Assembly (NCBI RefSeq): GCF_000006945.2
Contig: NC_003197.2
Span: 2,728,001 to 2,792,000, forward strand
DNA: 64,000 bases
Direction: 5' to 3'
From: Salmonella enterica subsp. enterica serovar Typhimurium str. LT2
Lineage (GTDB): Bacteria; Pseudomonadota; Gammaproteobacteria; Enterobacterales; Enterobacteriaceae
Shown: positions 1 to 6,730 of the stretch, piece after piece
How the letters are laid out: each line of letters opens with the position of its first letter
Position numbering within the stretch: position 1 is the first letter of the stretch
Position numbers and translations under genes: made by a program
Notes under the pieces: generated by a model
Database searches by the model: none
Told to the model about the DNA's origin: nothing
The model's input: only the letters and a program-made list of their open reading frames with translations

Positions 1-572
1 AGCGGGCCGTCCGGATCGCCTTGCGGCGGCGGGATATCGCGCACCAGGCGTTCCAGAACATCCGTCACGCCGACACCCGTTTTGGCGGAGCAGCGTACCG
101 CGTCCGTCGCATCGATACCGACAATGTCTTCGATTTCTTCCGCCACACGCTCCGGATCGGCGGCCGGCAGGTCAATCTTGTTAAGCACCGGCACCACTTC
201 AAGATCCATTTCCATCGCGGTGTAGCAGTTCGCCAACGTTTGCGCTTCTACGCCCTGGCCGGCATCCACCACCAGCAGCGCGCCCTCGCAGGCGGCTAAC
301 GAACGGGAAACTTCATAGGAAAAGTCAACGTGTCCCGGCGTGTCGATAAAGTTCAGTTGATAAGTTTCACCATCAGACGCTTTAAAATCCAGCGTCACAC
401 TCTGGGCTTTAATAGTAATACCGCGCTCACGCTCAAGATCCATCGAATCAAGTACCTGAGCTTCCATTTCACGGTCAGACAGGCCACCGCAGATTTGGAT
501 AATACGGTCAGACAGCGTCGATTTACCGTGGTCAATGTGAGCAATGATGGAGAAATTTCTTATGTTCTTCAT
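1..572 (-). CDS. lepA: Translation factor LepA/EF-4, N-terminal part (runs off window)
   Basis: This is the start of the membrane-associated ribosomal GTPase LepA (elongation factor 4). The ATG is at 572 and the 190 codons visible open [19 protein letters not shown], which contains the G1/P-loop region typical of translational GTPases. The gene continues beyond position 1. The prophage integrated within codons 9-13, so the first eight codons here are phage DNA that restores the protein sequence. The native promoter and start lie 48.5 kb away at about 49065, so transcription must begin in phage DNA between 573 and 1000. Identification is certain from sequence and from the rseC-side remnant. 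Confidence 0.98.
535..548. other. Prophage attachment core, lepA side (attL)
   Basis: The 14-bp sequence ATGTGAGCAATGAT occurs here and again at 49028-49041. It corresponds to lepA codons for Ile-Ile-Ala-His-Ile on the minus strand. It is the longest uninterrupted identity between the two prophage ends, so strand exchange by the phage integrase most likely happened inside it. Flanking sequence toward 549-572 is phage-derived and differs from the remnant only at synonymous positions. Confidence 0.85.
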
Positions 573-614
573 AAATATGAATTTTTCAACTCGCTATGCT
601 GATAAATTTTTCTT

Positions 615-635
615 GATGGACACAGCGGTGGACAT
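615..635 (-). promoter_or_regulatory. Putative integrase arm-type sites, left end
   Basis: Read on the minus strand, 624-615 is TGTGTCCATC and 635-627 is ATGTCCACC. The decamer TGTGTCCATC recurs exactly at 48834-48843 and 48858-48867 next to int at the other prophage end. Repeats shared by both phage arms near the core are what integrase arm-binding sites look like. Binding itself is inferred. Confidence 0.55.
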
Positions 636-807
636 TCCACAATAACTACCCCATCAACGACTGGCGTGCATATTACACTGTAGCTTTGAAATCGTCAGCA
701 TACGATCTGCTGATCAACATACGATGTTACATCACAATAGAGGTCTATACGATCTATAAACCTATAAACACGGTTACAGTCAGTCCTGACTAAACAGCAG
801 CCGGCCT

Positions 808-844
808 ACCGCAGTCACGTTCTTGCAGACAACGTGACTGCGGT
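808..844. repeat. 14-bp perfect inverted repeat with 9-nt loop
   Basis: ACCGCAGTCACGTT (808-821) is the exact reverse complement of 831-844. Neither side is followed by a T-run, so it is not a standard intrinsic terminator. It could be a protein-binding site, an mRNA-stabilising hairpin, or a transposition scar. Confidence 0.75.
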
Positions 845-1000
845 AATCCATCCCACCGGATTGTCTTCAAATTCTCCATGTTGCTGAATCGGCTAACAGC
901 TTCTTAAACGATCGGTATTAGGCTAGGTTCTAAATCTTGCCTGAATGAAAATAAATGTAATAATGATAGCTTGGTATTGACATATAGATTGAAAAAGCGC

Positions 1001-2470
1001 ATGAAAATAGGATTCCAACCAGCCATATTGCAATATGCATATACAAGTAACGAGGCGACATCAAACCTTGAGTTATTAAATAAATGGAGAATAGAATCCC
1101 CAGATATTGAGAAGGAGGAGCGTAATAGTATTTACGACAAAATAATAGAAGCAAATCATACCGGGAGCTTATCAATTACTGCTCATCATGTTACCTCTAT
1201 TCCGGTATTTCCTGATAATTTATCCGAATTGAATTTATCTTCATGCTATACACTGGAGTCTATTCCAAATCTTCCTGATGGGTTAAAAAGTTTAACTATA
1301 TCTGGAAATCAGACCATTAAAATTTCATATTTCCCAGATAGCTTAGAGTCACTATCTATAGATATGCAGGCATATGAAGAAAATTATACTTTCCCCGCAT
1401 TACCTTATGGATTAAAGAGTTTTACTGCATGCTATGGTAAATTTTTGCCTCCCCTTCCTCCGCATCTATCTTCTTTGTCATTGCAAAATTTCTCTGAAAT
1501 ATTATGTGCTGAGTTACCATATAAATTAGATAAATTAGATTTACAAAATTGCCCTTTCTTGCCATTAATGAAAATGTTACCTGAGGAGTTAAAAGAACTA
1601 AGTATTGAACTTATACGAACAGTTCCCGGTACTGTTATAGATGATATTTTGCCTGATAAGCTAAAAAAATTAAGTATCAACTTTTGTGATAATATTAAAC
1701 TTCCAGTTAAGCTTCCTGTTAATTTAAAGTCTATCAATTTATCCTCAAGGACCCCTATTGCATGGGAAATACCAACCTGCAATCTGCCTGCACATATAGA
1801 TATTAGTACCGATGGTTATGTTAAGCTTAATCCTGAATTTCTTACCAGGAGTGATATTACCTTTAGTAACAAACCTGCAGGAGATGTGTTAAGTTTTCAG
1901 CCTGGAGATGTGGTTTATGGTTTATGTAAGGCAAGAGATCGAGTAAATACTTTAGTTAATTCGTTATATTATTTTTCAAAAAAAGATATTATTATTCAAA
2001 ATACATTAACAGATGCGGTCTGGGACAGGAAGAATAGAGCCGTGTTTAATAAAGATGAGAAGATAGCAGAAAGATTGAATGATGTTCAGAGAGGGATTTT
2101 TTTTAGAGAATTTTTATCTCAACATAAAAAATACAATATTACCGAAGATAAATATTCAGACTTATCCAATGAGGAGTGCTGGATAAAAACAAGTAAAGCC
2201 GGTCTTGAATTTCAAACACGATTGAGGGAACGGTCAGTTATTTTTGTCATTGACAATTTAGTTGATGCTATAAGTGATATCGCAAATAAAACAGGAAAGC
2301 ATGGTAATTCTATTACAGCACATGAGCTAAGATGGGTATATCGGAATCGACATGATGATCTGGTAAAACAAAATGTTAAATTTTTTCTTAATGGTGAGGC
2401 TATTTCACACGAAGATGTTTTTTCATTAGTTGGTTGGGATAAATATAAGCCTAAAAATAGAAATCGTTGA
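1001..2470 (+). CDS. gogB: Type III effector GogB, leucine-rich repeat protein
   Basis: The 489-residue product is the Gifsy-1 effector GogB, known to be injected by Salmonella type III secretion, to engage the host Skp1/FBXO22 ubiquitin-ligase machinery and to dampen NF-kB inflammation. Residues of roughly 60-270 hold degenerate repeats of the pattern LPxxLxxLxI typical of the SspH/SlrP/IpaH repeat class; the C-terminal half is unique and has no visible novel-E3-ligase domain. Base composition is clearly AT-rich compared with the phage structural genes, as expected for acquired cargo. Published GogB is 497 residues, which would correspond to a TTG start at 977. Neither start has a good Shine-Dalgarno; the ATG at 1001 is the conservative choice. 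Confidence 0.95.
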   Translation: MKIGFQPAILQYAYTSNEATSNLELLNKWRIESPDIEKEERNSIYDKIIEANHTGSLSITAHHVTSIPVFPDNLSELNLSSCYTLESIPNLPDGLKSLTISGNQTIKISYFPDSLESLSIDMQAYEENYTFPALPYGLKSFTACYGKFLPPLPPHLSSLSLQNFSEILCAELPYKLDKLDLQNCPFLPLMKMLPEELKELSIELIRTVPGTVIDDILPDKLKKLSINFCDNIKLPVKLPVNLKSINLSSRTPIAWEIPTCNLPAHIDISTDGYVKLNPEFLTRSDITFSNKPAGDVLSFQPGDVVYGLCKARDRVNTLVNSLYYFSKKDIIIQNTLTDAVWDRKNRAVFNKDEKIAERLNDVQRGIFFREFLSQHKKYNITEDKYSDLSNEECWIKTSKAGLEFQTRLRERSVIFVIDNLVDAISDIANKTGKHGNSITAHELRWVYRNRHDDLVKQNVKFFLNGEAISHEDVFSLVGWDKYKPKNRNR

Positions 2471-2842
2471 CTTTAAAAAAATATGCAATTAATATATTTA
2501 TATATAGAGCAGCCCTATTGGAGTTAAGGATATATACTCCCCCTAACTCTAGACTACATGCCAACTTTACTTAGTATCATATTTTCTTGCTACATATCTG
2601 TTTGGCAAGGGTATGAATAAAAAACAAGATTAATTTAATTGATATCGCAACAGATAAGCACCTGCATTTATCTTTAAACTTTTTTATGGCCAACCAGATT
2701 TTTCACCATCTGCGCACGTTTATTCGGGCATGCGTTGAAAACCTGCAAAAAAAGAAAAATATCGATGCTTATTATTTTTTCTTTAATTAAATTTTCGCTC
2801 AACAAACTTAATTATTAATCCAATGACAGTGAAGTGTGAACT
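2471..2842. other. AT-rich gap after gogB
   Basis: Inspected on both strands: no convincing gene. The stretch is AT-rich, with oligo-A and oligo-T tracts and no clear terminator hairpin. It probably includes the promoter of the Lys-Gly repeat micro-ORF. Confidence 0.5.
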
Positions 2843-2968
2843 ATGCTGAGCATAAACGACATCAATAGCAAGGGCAAGGGCAAGGGCAAGGGCAAGGGCA
2901 AGGGCAAGGGCAAGGGCAAGGGCAAGGGCAAGGGCAAGGGCAAGGGCAATCTGAGTATTTACAGGTGA
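2843..2968 (+). CDS. Lys-Gly repeat microprotein (41 aa), hypothetical
   Basis: A 41-codon reading frame starts at ATG 2843 and ends at TGA 2966-2968. The product is MLSINDINS, then thirteen Lys-Gly dipeptides, then NLSIYR. The repeats are encoded by 13 perfect AAGGGC units at 2870-2947. Because each unit is six bases, gain or loss of copies keeps the frame open. The frame ends four bases before the next ATG (2973), and the last codons AGG-TGA also serve as a Shine-Dalgarno for that gene, which suggests translational coupling. The peptide would be strongly basic. Function unknown; whether it is translated is not shown. Confidence 0.45.
   Translation: MLSINDINSKGKGKGKGKGKGKGKGKGKGKGKGKGNLSIYR
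2870..2947 (+). repeat. Hexanucleotide tandem repeat (AAGGGC)x13
   Basis: Thirteen identical copies of a 6-bp unit with no interruptions. The position in Gifsy-1 and the unit length fit the Typhimurium MLVA typing locus STTR6 as I recall it. Copy number is expected to vary between isolates by slipped-strand mispairing. Confidence 0.95.
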
Positions 2969-2972
2969 AATT

Positions 2973-3145
2973 ATGAAAAATAGTATATTTTTACCATTGC
3001 TTCTGGTGCTGTCGGCAACGACCTTTTCGGCATTGGTGATGGCTGCCAGTCATTCTCCCCACCAGATAATACAAAACATTTTTCCAGTGGCTGGCCGCCA
3101 GATATCCTGAAGCAACTGAATTGGTCTCAGGTTTGTGGTTGTTAG
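2973..3145 (+). pseudogene. Frameshifted PagK-like small secreted protein
   Basis: ATG 2973 follows a Shine-Dalgarno at 2963-2968 and opens MKNSIFLPLLLVLSATTFSA, a good signal peptide. Read straight through, the frame stops at 3108 after 45 codons. A single-base slip near 3040 opens another frame ending at TAG 3143-3145, which encodes GWPPDILKQLNWSQVCGC. That tail matches the spacing W-P-x8-W-x3-C of the intact PagK2-like protein at 5014-5241. The simplest reading is a paralogue inactivated by one indel. It could instead be a true 45-residue secreted peptide. Confidence 0.5.
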
Positions 3146-3428
3146 TATACTGAATATTACTTCAGGATGGCATGTTTTATTGACACCAGCCTGATTTTTC
3201 ACAACGTTATATTACCCGTTTACAGATAATTCCCAGCTAATAAATCAGGAAGTTCCAGATGTAACAGAAGTTATGAGGTGTATTAATTGATAGGTCTAAC
3301 AGGCTTGAATTACTTTTCTTTAAAAACTACTGCATGTAAAAGGGTCTCCTCTTGTTGTGATGAGATTCGTATATATTTATATCTTAGTGATTTATGGATC
3401 ATACTTGTGGTTTTCCTTAGGAGGTAAC

Positions 3429-3902
3429 ATGTTTACAATTAATAGTACTAACAGGGTGGCGAGCACAATCGCTCCATATGCATGTGTAAGCGATGTTAAT
3501 TTAGAGGACAAGGCTACATTTTTAGATGAACATACCTCAATACATGCGAATGATTCTTCTTTGCAATGCTTTGTCTTAAATGATCAGCATGTTCCGCAGA
3601 ATACATTAGCTACAGATGTTGAAGGCTACAATAGAGGATTACAGGAACGTATAAGCCTCGAGTACCAGCCCCTGGAAAGCATTGTTTTTCTACTCGGCAC
3701 CCCTGCAGTTTTAGAGACTAAAGAGTCTTTATCATTACCAGTTTCCCCGGATGCTTTAACCCAAAAACTATTAAGCATTAGTAGCAATGATGAATGTAAA
3801 TTATCAGGTAGCACCAGTTGCACTACCCCAGCCAGTCATAACCCACCGTCCGGTTATATCGCTCAATACAGGCATTCTGCAGAGGTTTTCCCGGATGAAT
3901 AA
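3429..3902 (+). CDS. steE: Type III effector SteE/SarA (GogC)
   Basis: The 157-residue product is the Gifsy-1 effector SteE, also called SarA. It redirects host GSK3 to tyrosine phosphorylation and activates STAT3, biasing macrophages toward an anti-inflammatory state. The key C-terminal motif is visible: SGYIAQ, a YxxQ STAT3-docking sequence with Tyr143 and Gln146 (Tyr167 when counted from the upstream in-frame start at 3357). A strong AGGAGGT at 3419-3425 sits five bases before ATG 3429, so this start is preferred over the 181-codon version, whose extra residues are hydrophobic and lack a ribosome site. The gene is AT-rich and stands alone. Confidence 0.93.
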   Translation: MFTINSTNRVASTIAPYACVSDVNLEDKATFLDEHTSIHANDSSLQCFVLNDQHVPQNTLATDVEGYNRGLQERISLEYQPLESIVFLLGTPAVLETKESLSLPVSPDALTQKLLSISSNDECKLSGSTSCTTPASHNPPSGYIAQYRHSAEVFPDE

Positions 3903-4016
3903 AACAAAGCGTTATAAATAGCTGCGCCGAATAGTAGATCACTTTGATTGAACTCAGTCCGGATTGTGTGATTTGATCAATCGCCAAAAATCACAAATCA
4001 CCAACCGGACTAAGCG

Positions 4017-4250
4017 ATGCCGATCATAGCACCAATTCCCCGTACCGAACGACGCCTGATGCAGAAAACTATCCATAAAACGCGTGACAAAAACCATGCC
4101 CGCAGACTGACTGCCATGTTGATGCTGCAACCCGGGAGACAGTATCGGCCACGTTGCCAGAACGCTCTGCTACGCCCGTTCACCCATTGGACGCTGGATT
4201 AACTGATTCACCGCTGACGGTGTGGAGGCGCTGGACAAGTGTGATGCGGA
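4017..4250 (+). pseudogene. IS630-family transposase remnant
   Basis: The first 40 codons (MPIIAPIPRTERRLMQKTIH and on) match the N-terminus of the IS630 transposase. After about 4128 the homology continues in another frame (GDSIGHVARTLCYARSPIGR, then a premature TGA at 4206, then FTADGVEALD). At least one frameshift and one stop codon break it, and the catalytic DDE part is missing. It marks past insertion-sequence activity in the cargo zone. Confidence 0.8.
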
Positions 4251-4694
4251 TAATCCTCATCATATGGTCATGTATTTTTCATAAACAATAAAGCTCGTCC
4301 AGGAGTGCACTAAATAACAGATTGTTAGAGCTTGCTTAAACATCAGTCGTCTAAGTTTACCTTAAAGCAAGTGGCGTTTTATGTCCCATATATGCCCCAT
4401 CACATCCTCGTTCCATCATCAAACTCACTGGATCTCATGATGTTGTAGGGAAGTAAGCCGGAGAGATAATTTCCTTCTGTGCCGTGCCGGCAGAAGAATT
4501 TATCTGGCACGCTGTCTCGCGCTGTATGGAGTGTGAAGAGCCAACACCCGGAATTGATTGAACAAGTTACTTAACACGCAATAGCTCAGAGTATCTTGTG
4601 GTGTACCGCAGCGAAAGTATTTCTCGCTTCATAGCCCACTGTTGCGGTATCCCCTGCCCGGTGATTTTCTGGTTGTATTGTCATGTGCGCATAT
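4251..4694. other. Gap between IS630 and invertase remnants
   Basis: No gene, RNA or clear regulatory site could be supported in these 444 bases. Composition is mixed and probably represents decayed mobile-element DNA. Confidence 0.4.
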
Positions 4695-4811
4695 TTAAGC
4701 CAGTTTAGAGACTGGGAATTTTCTGTACAGCGTCGACAGCCCCGCATCATAAATAATCGTTACCTGCTGTCGCGGTACTCCTGCCCTAATCAGGCGCCCG
4801 GCCTGCGCTCC
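4695..4811 (-). pseudogene. C-terminal fragment of a Hin/Pin-type DNA invertase
   Basis: About 38 codons ending at 4695 encode GAQAGRLIRAGVPRQQVTII followed by YDAGLSTLYRKFPVSKLA. This is the helix-turn-helix tail of serine DNA invertases of the Hin/Gin/Pin group, which bind hix-like sites. The catalytic serine domain is absent. Upstream sequence in the same frame is unrelated. Such genes normally sit by invertible tail-fibre segments, so it is likely a relic of an older tail-fibre module. Confidence 0.75.
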
Positions 4812-5013
4812 CAGTGGATGGGAGCCAGTAAGGATTTGAATAGCACATGAACTCACTCTCATATGAATTAATTTACATTGGAAAGAAAATATAATAGCGC
4901 TTATCATTTTTATTTAAGTTAAATATTTTATAAATGGTTTTTATTTACTCACCTGATGGTAATGAATAACGTTTAATATCTATAGTAAAGGATGCTGTAA
5001 CCGTAAGGATAGT

Positions 5014-5241
5014 GTGCCAAAATTTAACAGGCAACGTATTATTAAACACGTTAAGAGCGTATTTTTAGCAATGATTTTAATATTACCATCTTCACTATAT
5101 TCTGCTCTTACAATAGCGGCAGACTCTCAAGATCATAAAAAAGAAGAAACAATTAAGCCAATGCCTCAAAAGTGGTGTAATCTTTGGCCTGCTGGCATAC
5201 CCTTCCCTGAAGATTGGTTTAAAATGTGTAGAGGTTATTGA
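5014..5241 (+). CDS. pagK2: PagK-family small secreted virulence protein (PagK2-like)
   Basis: A 75-residue protein from a GTG start with GTAAGGAT upstream. Residues 15-36 form a signal peptide (FLAMILILPSSLYSALTIAA), and the mature part is about 40 residues with the pattern WPxxxPFPEDWFKMC. It matches the PagK/PagJ family of short PhoP-linked Salmonella proteins reported to leave the cell in outer-membrane vesicles. Gifsy-1 is known to carry a pagK homologue at this place. It is AT-rich, monocistronic, and separated from the phage tail genes by about 100 bases. The exact symbol is inferred from location. Confidence 0.75.
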   Translation: MPKFNRQRIIKHVKSVFLAMILILPSSLYSALTIAADSQDHKKEETIKPMPQKWCNLWPAGIPFPEDWFKMCRGY

Positions 5242-5337
5242 GTATAAATTTAATATACTAACCAGTAACCATATCAGTTATGACAGACAGGTCTTCTTCA
5301 TATTTGCTATAAATAAGGCCTGAGCTTTCCTGACAAA

Positions 5338-5916
5338 TTATAAACTACTGGCTGGTTTCTCCGGCCAGACAGGCTTTAAAGTATCAACACGGTTTACCTG
5401 TACCCGGTACTTTCTCCATGCCAGAAGAGAAGCTTTTTCTTTATCGGTTGCTTCGTCCAGATCCACTGCATCCTGTAACGGCGCGATTTTTTCAGATGCC
5501 ATTTGCAAAAGACGGCTTTTGGTCCCTTCAGCTTCACGAAGTCTGGCCGCTGTTTCCGCAGCTTCATCCTTCACCCACGCCTTACCATCCCATTTCTGGT
5601 ATTCACCGTCTGGTGAAACTGATGTGACATTTTCAGGTAGCGGGCCGGGAGCGGAAATATAAACCTGATTGCCGGTTGTTGTGTCGTAAACCGTCTCGCC
5701 GCGGTGGTCCTCATGCAGACTCCACGTTCCGGTTTCAGCATCAAATATCGCAATATGACTGGCTGGAATATCCGGGGGCGCAATATCCGTACAATTTGCC
5801 GGTAATCCAGTGTGTGGCGGGATATATGCATCACCTGCACCAATAAATTCGTTTGTATCTGAACGCAGATTAAAAATTTTAATTGTCTGCGGGGTATCGC
5901 TCATTTTAAACGTCAT
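5338..5916 (-). CDS. Tail fibre assembly chaperone (Tfa family)
   Basis: 192 residues with the Tfa/Caudo_TAP layout: an N-terminal beta domain (IFNLRSDTNEFIGAGDAYIP), a central WDGKAWVKDEAAE linker and a C-terminal helical part ending in PVWPEKP. Tfa proteins help side-tail-fibre tips fold and trimerise. The start at 5916 overlaps the end of the macro-domain gene by 11 bases and follows GGAG, so the two are translationally coupled. It is the last gene of the late operon on this strand. Confidence 0.9.
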   Translation of the reverse strand: MTFKMSDTPQTIKIFNLRSDTNEFIGAGDAYIPPHTGLPANCTDIAPPDIPASHIAIFDAETGTWSLHEDHRGETVYDTTTGNQVYISAPGPLPENVTSVSPDGEYQKWDGKAWVKDEAAETAARLREAEGTKSRLLQMASEKIAPLQDAVDLDEATDKEKASLLAWRKYRVQVNRVDTLKPVWPEKPASSL

Positions 5917-6730
5917 TTTTTACTCCGGATAAATATTCAGGTTTCAGGTGCTTTCCATGAGAATTGGGGCTAAGGAAAACAGCATGGCTATGCGCACCAA
6001 TATAAATATCATCAACCTGATGACGGGGACTGATGCAGGTGTTACCTGATTTTTTGCAATACGTTCTGTAATCACCAAAACCGATATATTCCGTTCTGGC
6101 GTTCGGACAAAGCGCCTTTGACGGACAGTATGCCGTTGTACTGAATACAGCATTCTGGCGGGCGCTGGCGTATTGCCAGTTAATTTCCGTGGTGCAGTTA
6201 ATAAAACCATCCCACGCCAGCTTCATTTGCCGGGCGACACTGCCCGGGGATACCTGACCACACCCGGCCCCCATCGCAGGGAATACTACCGATTTAATTT
6301 TCCTGTCTTCCCCGGCGCTTTTATTGTGCTGAAATATCGCTAATAACGCTGCACGTGTTGCATTATAAACCGCGTCGGTGCCGTCGATTATCAGCGGAAC
6401 GCGCATCGTCGGGGCGTGAACCAGCCACGGATATTTACTGTTACCCGTTTCAATAACAAAGGCGGTGCCGACGGGCTGTTCTCCCAGATATTCACGGAGG
6501 ATATGTTGCTGTACCCGTTCCTGTAATTGCGGCCCGAAATATGCCGTAATAGCAGCATCCACACCACCATCCATAAGACCAAAGCTGTTGGCCGCACTGA
6601 CCATGCAGTCAAATTCCGGTATGGTTTCAAACGGTCCGGGGATAATTTCCACATTTTCGGTATTCTGAAAAGAATGTTCAAAAGCCACGGCCATTGCTGG
6701 CACGGGTGCTGAAAGAATTAATTTAATCAT
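5906..6730 (-). CDS. Macro-domain (ADP-ribose-binding fold) protein in the tail-fibre cassette
   Basis: 274 residues. The N-terminal two thirds look like a macro domain: CMVSAANSFGLMDGGVDAAI matches the NAAN...GGGVD ligand loop and VVFPAMGAGCGQVSPG matches the second, glycine-rich phosphate loop. These domains bind or hydrolyse ADP-ribose and its derivatives. The last 100 residues contain four cysteines (CPSKALC, CKKSGNTC) and are not recognised. The start overlaps the tail-fibre stop as ATGA and the end overlaps tfa, so it is translated as part of the fibre cassette. It could be a structural or fibre-processing protein, or an accessory factor acting on ADP-ribose signals. Confidence 0.8.
   Translation of the reverse strand: MIKLILSAPVPAMAVAFEHSFQNTENVEIIPGPFETIPEFDCMVSAANSFGLMDGGVDAAITAYFGPQLQERVQQHILREYLGEQPVGTAFVIETGNSKYPWLVHAPTMRVPLIIDGTDAVYNATRAALLAIFQHNKSAGEDRKIKSVVFPAMGAGCGQVSPGSVARQMKLAWDGFINCTTEINWQYASARQNAVFSTTAYCPSKALCPNARTEYIGFGDYRTYCKKSGNTCISPRHQVDDIYIGAHSHAVFLSPNSHGKHLKPEYLSGVKNDV

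Larger units (their letters stand above)
573..1000. other. Left prophage end: intergenic region between lepA and gogB
   Basis: No gene is supported in these 428 bases. The region must hold the substitute promoter for lepA (minus strand) and the promoter of gogB (plus strand). It contains two sites resembling integrase arm sites (615-635), three ATACGAT repeats (700-755) and a 14-bp perfect inverted repeat (808-844). Neither promoter could be placed with confidence. Confidence 0.7.

Noticed and set aside
930..1175. An 81-codon Tyr/Ile-rich minus-strand frame over the gogB start
   Set aside because: AT-rich shadow; no ribosome site or similarity.
2870..2947. CRISPR or REP interpretation of the hexamer array
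   Set aside because: Perfect 6-bp tandem units with no spacers are a microsatellite.
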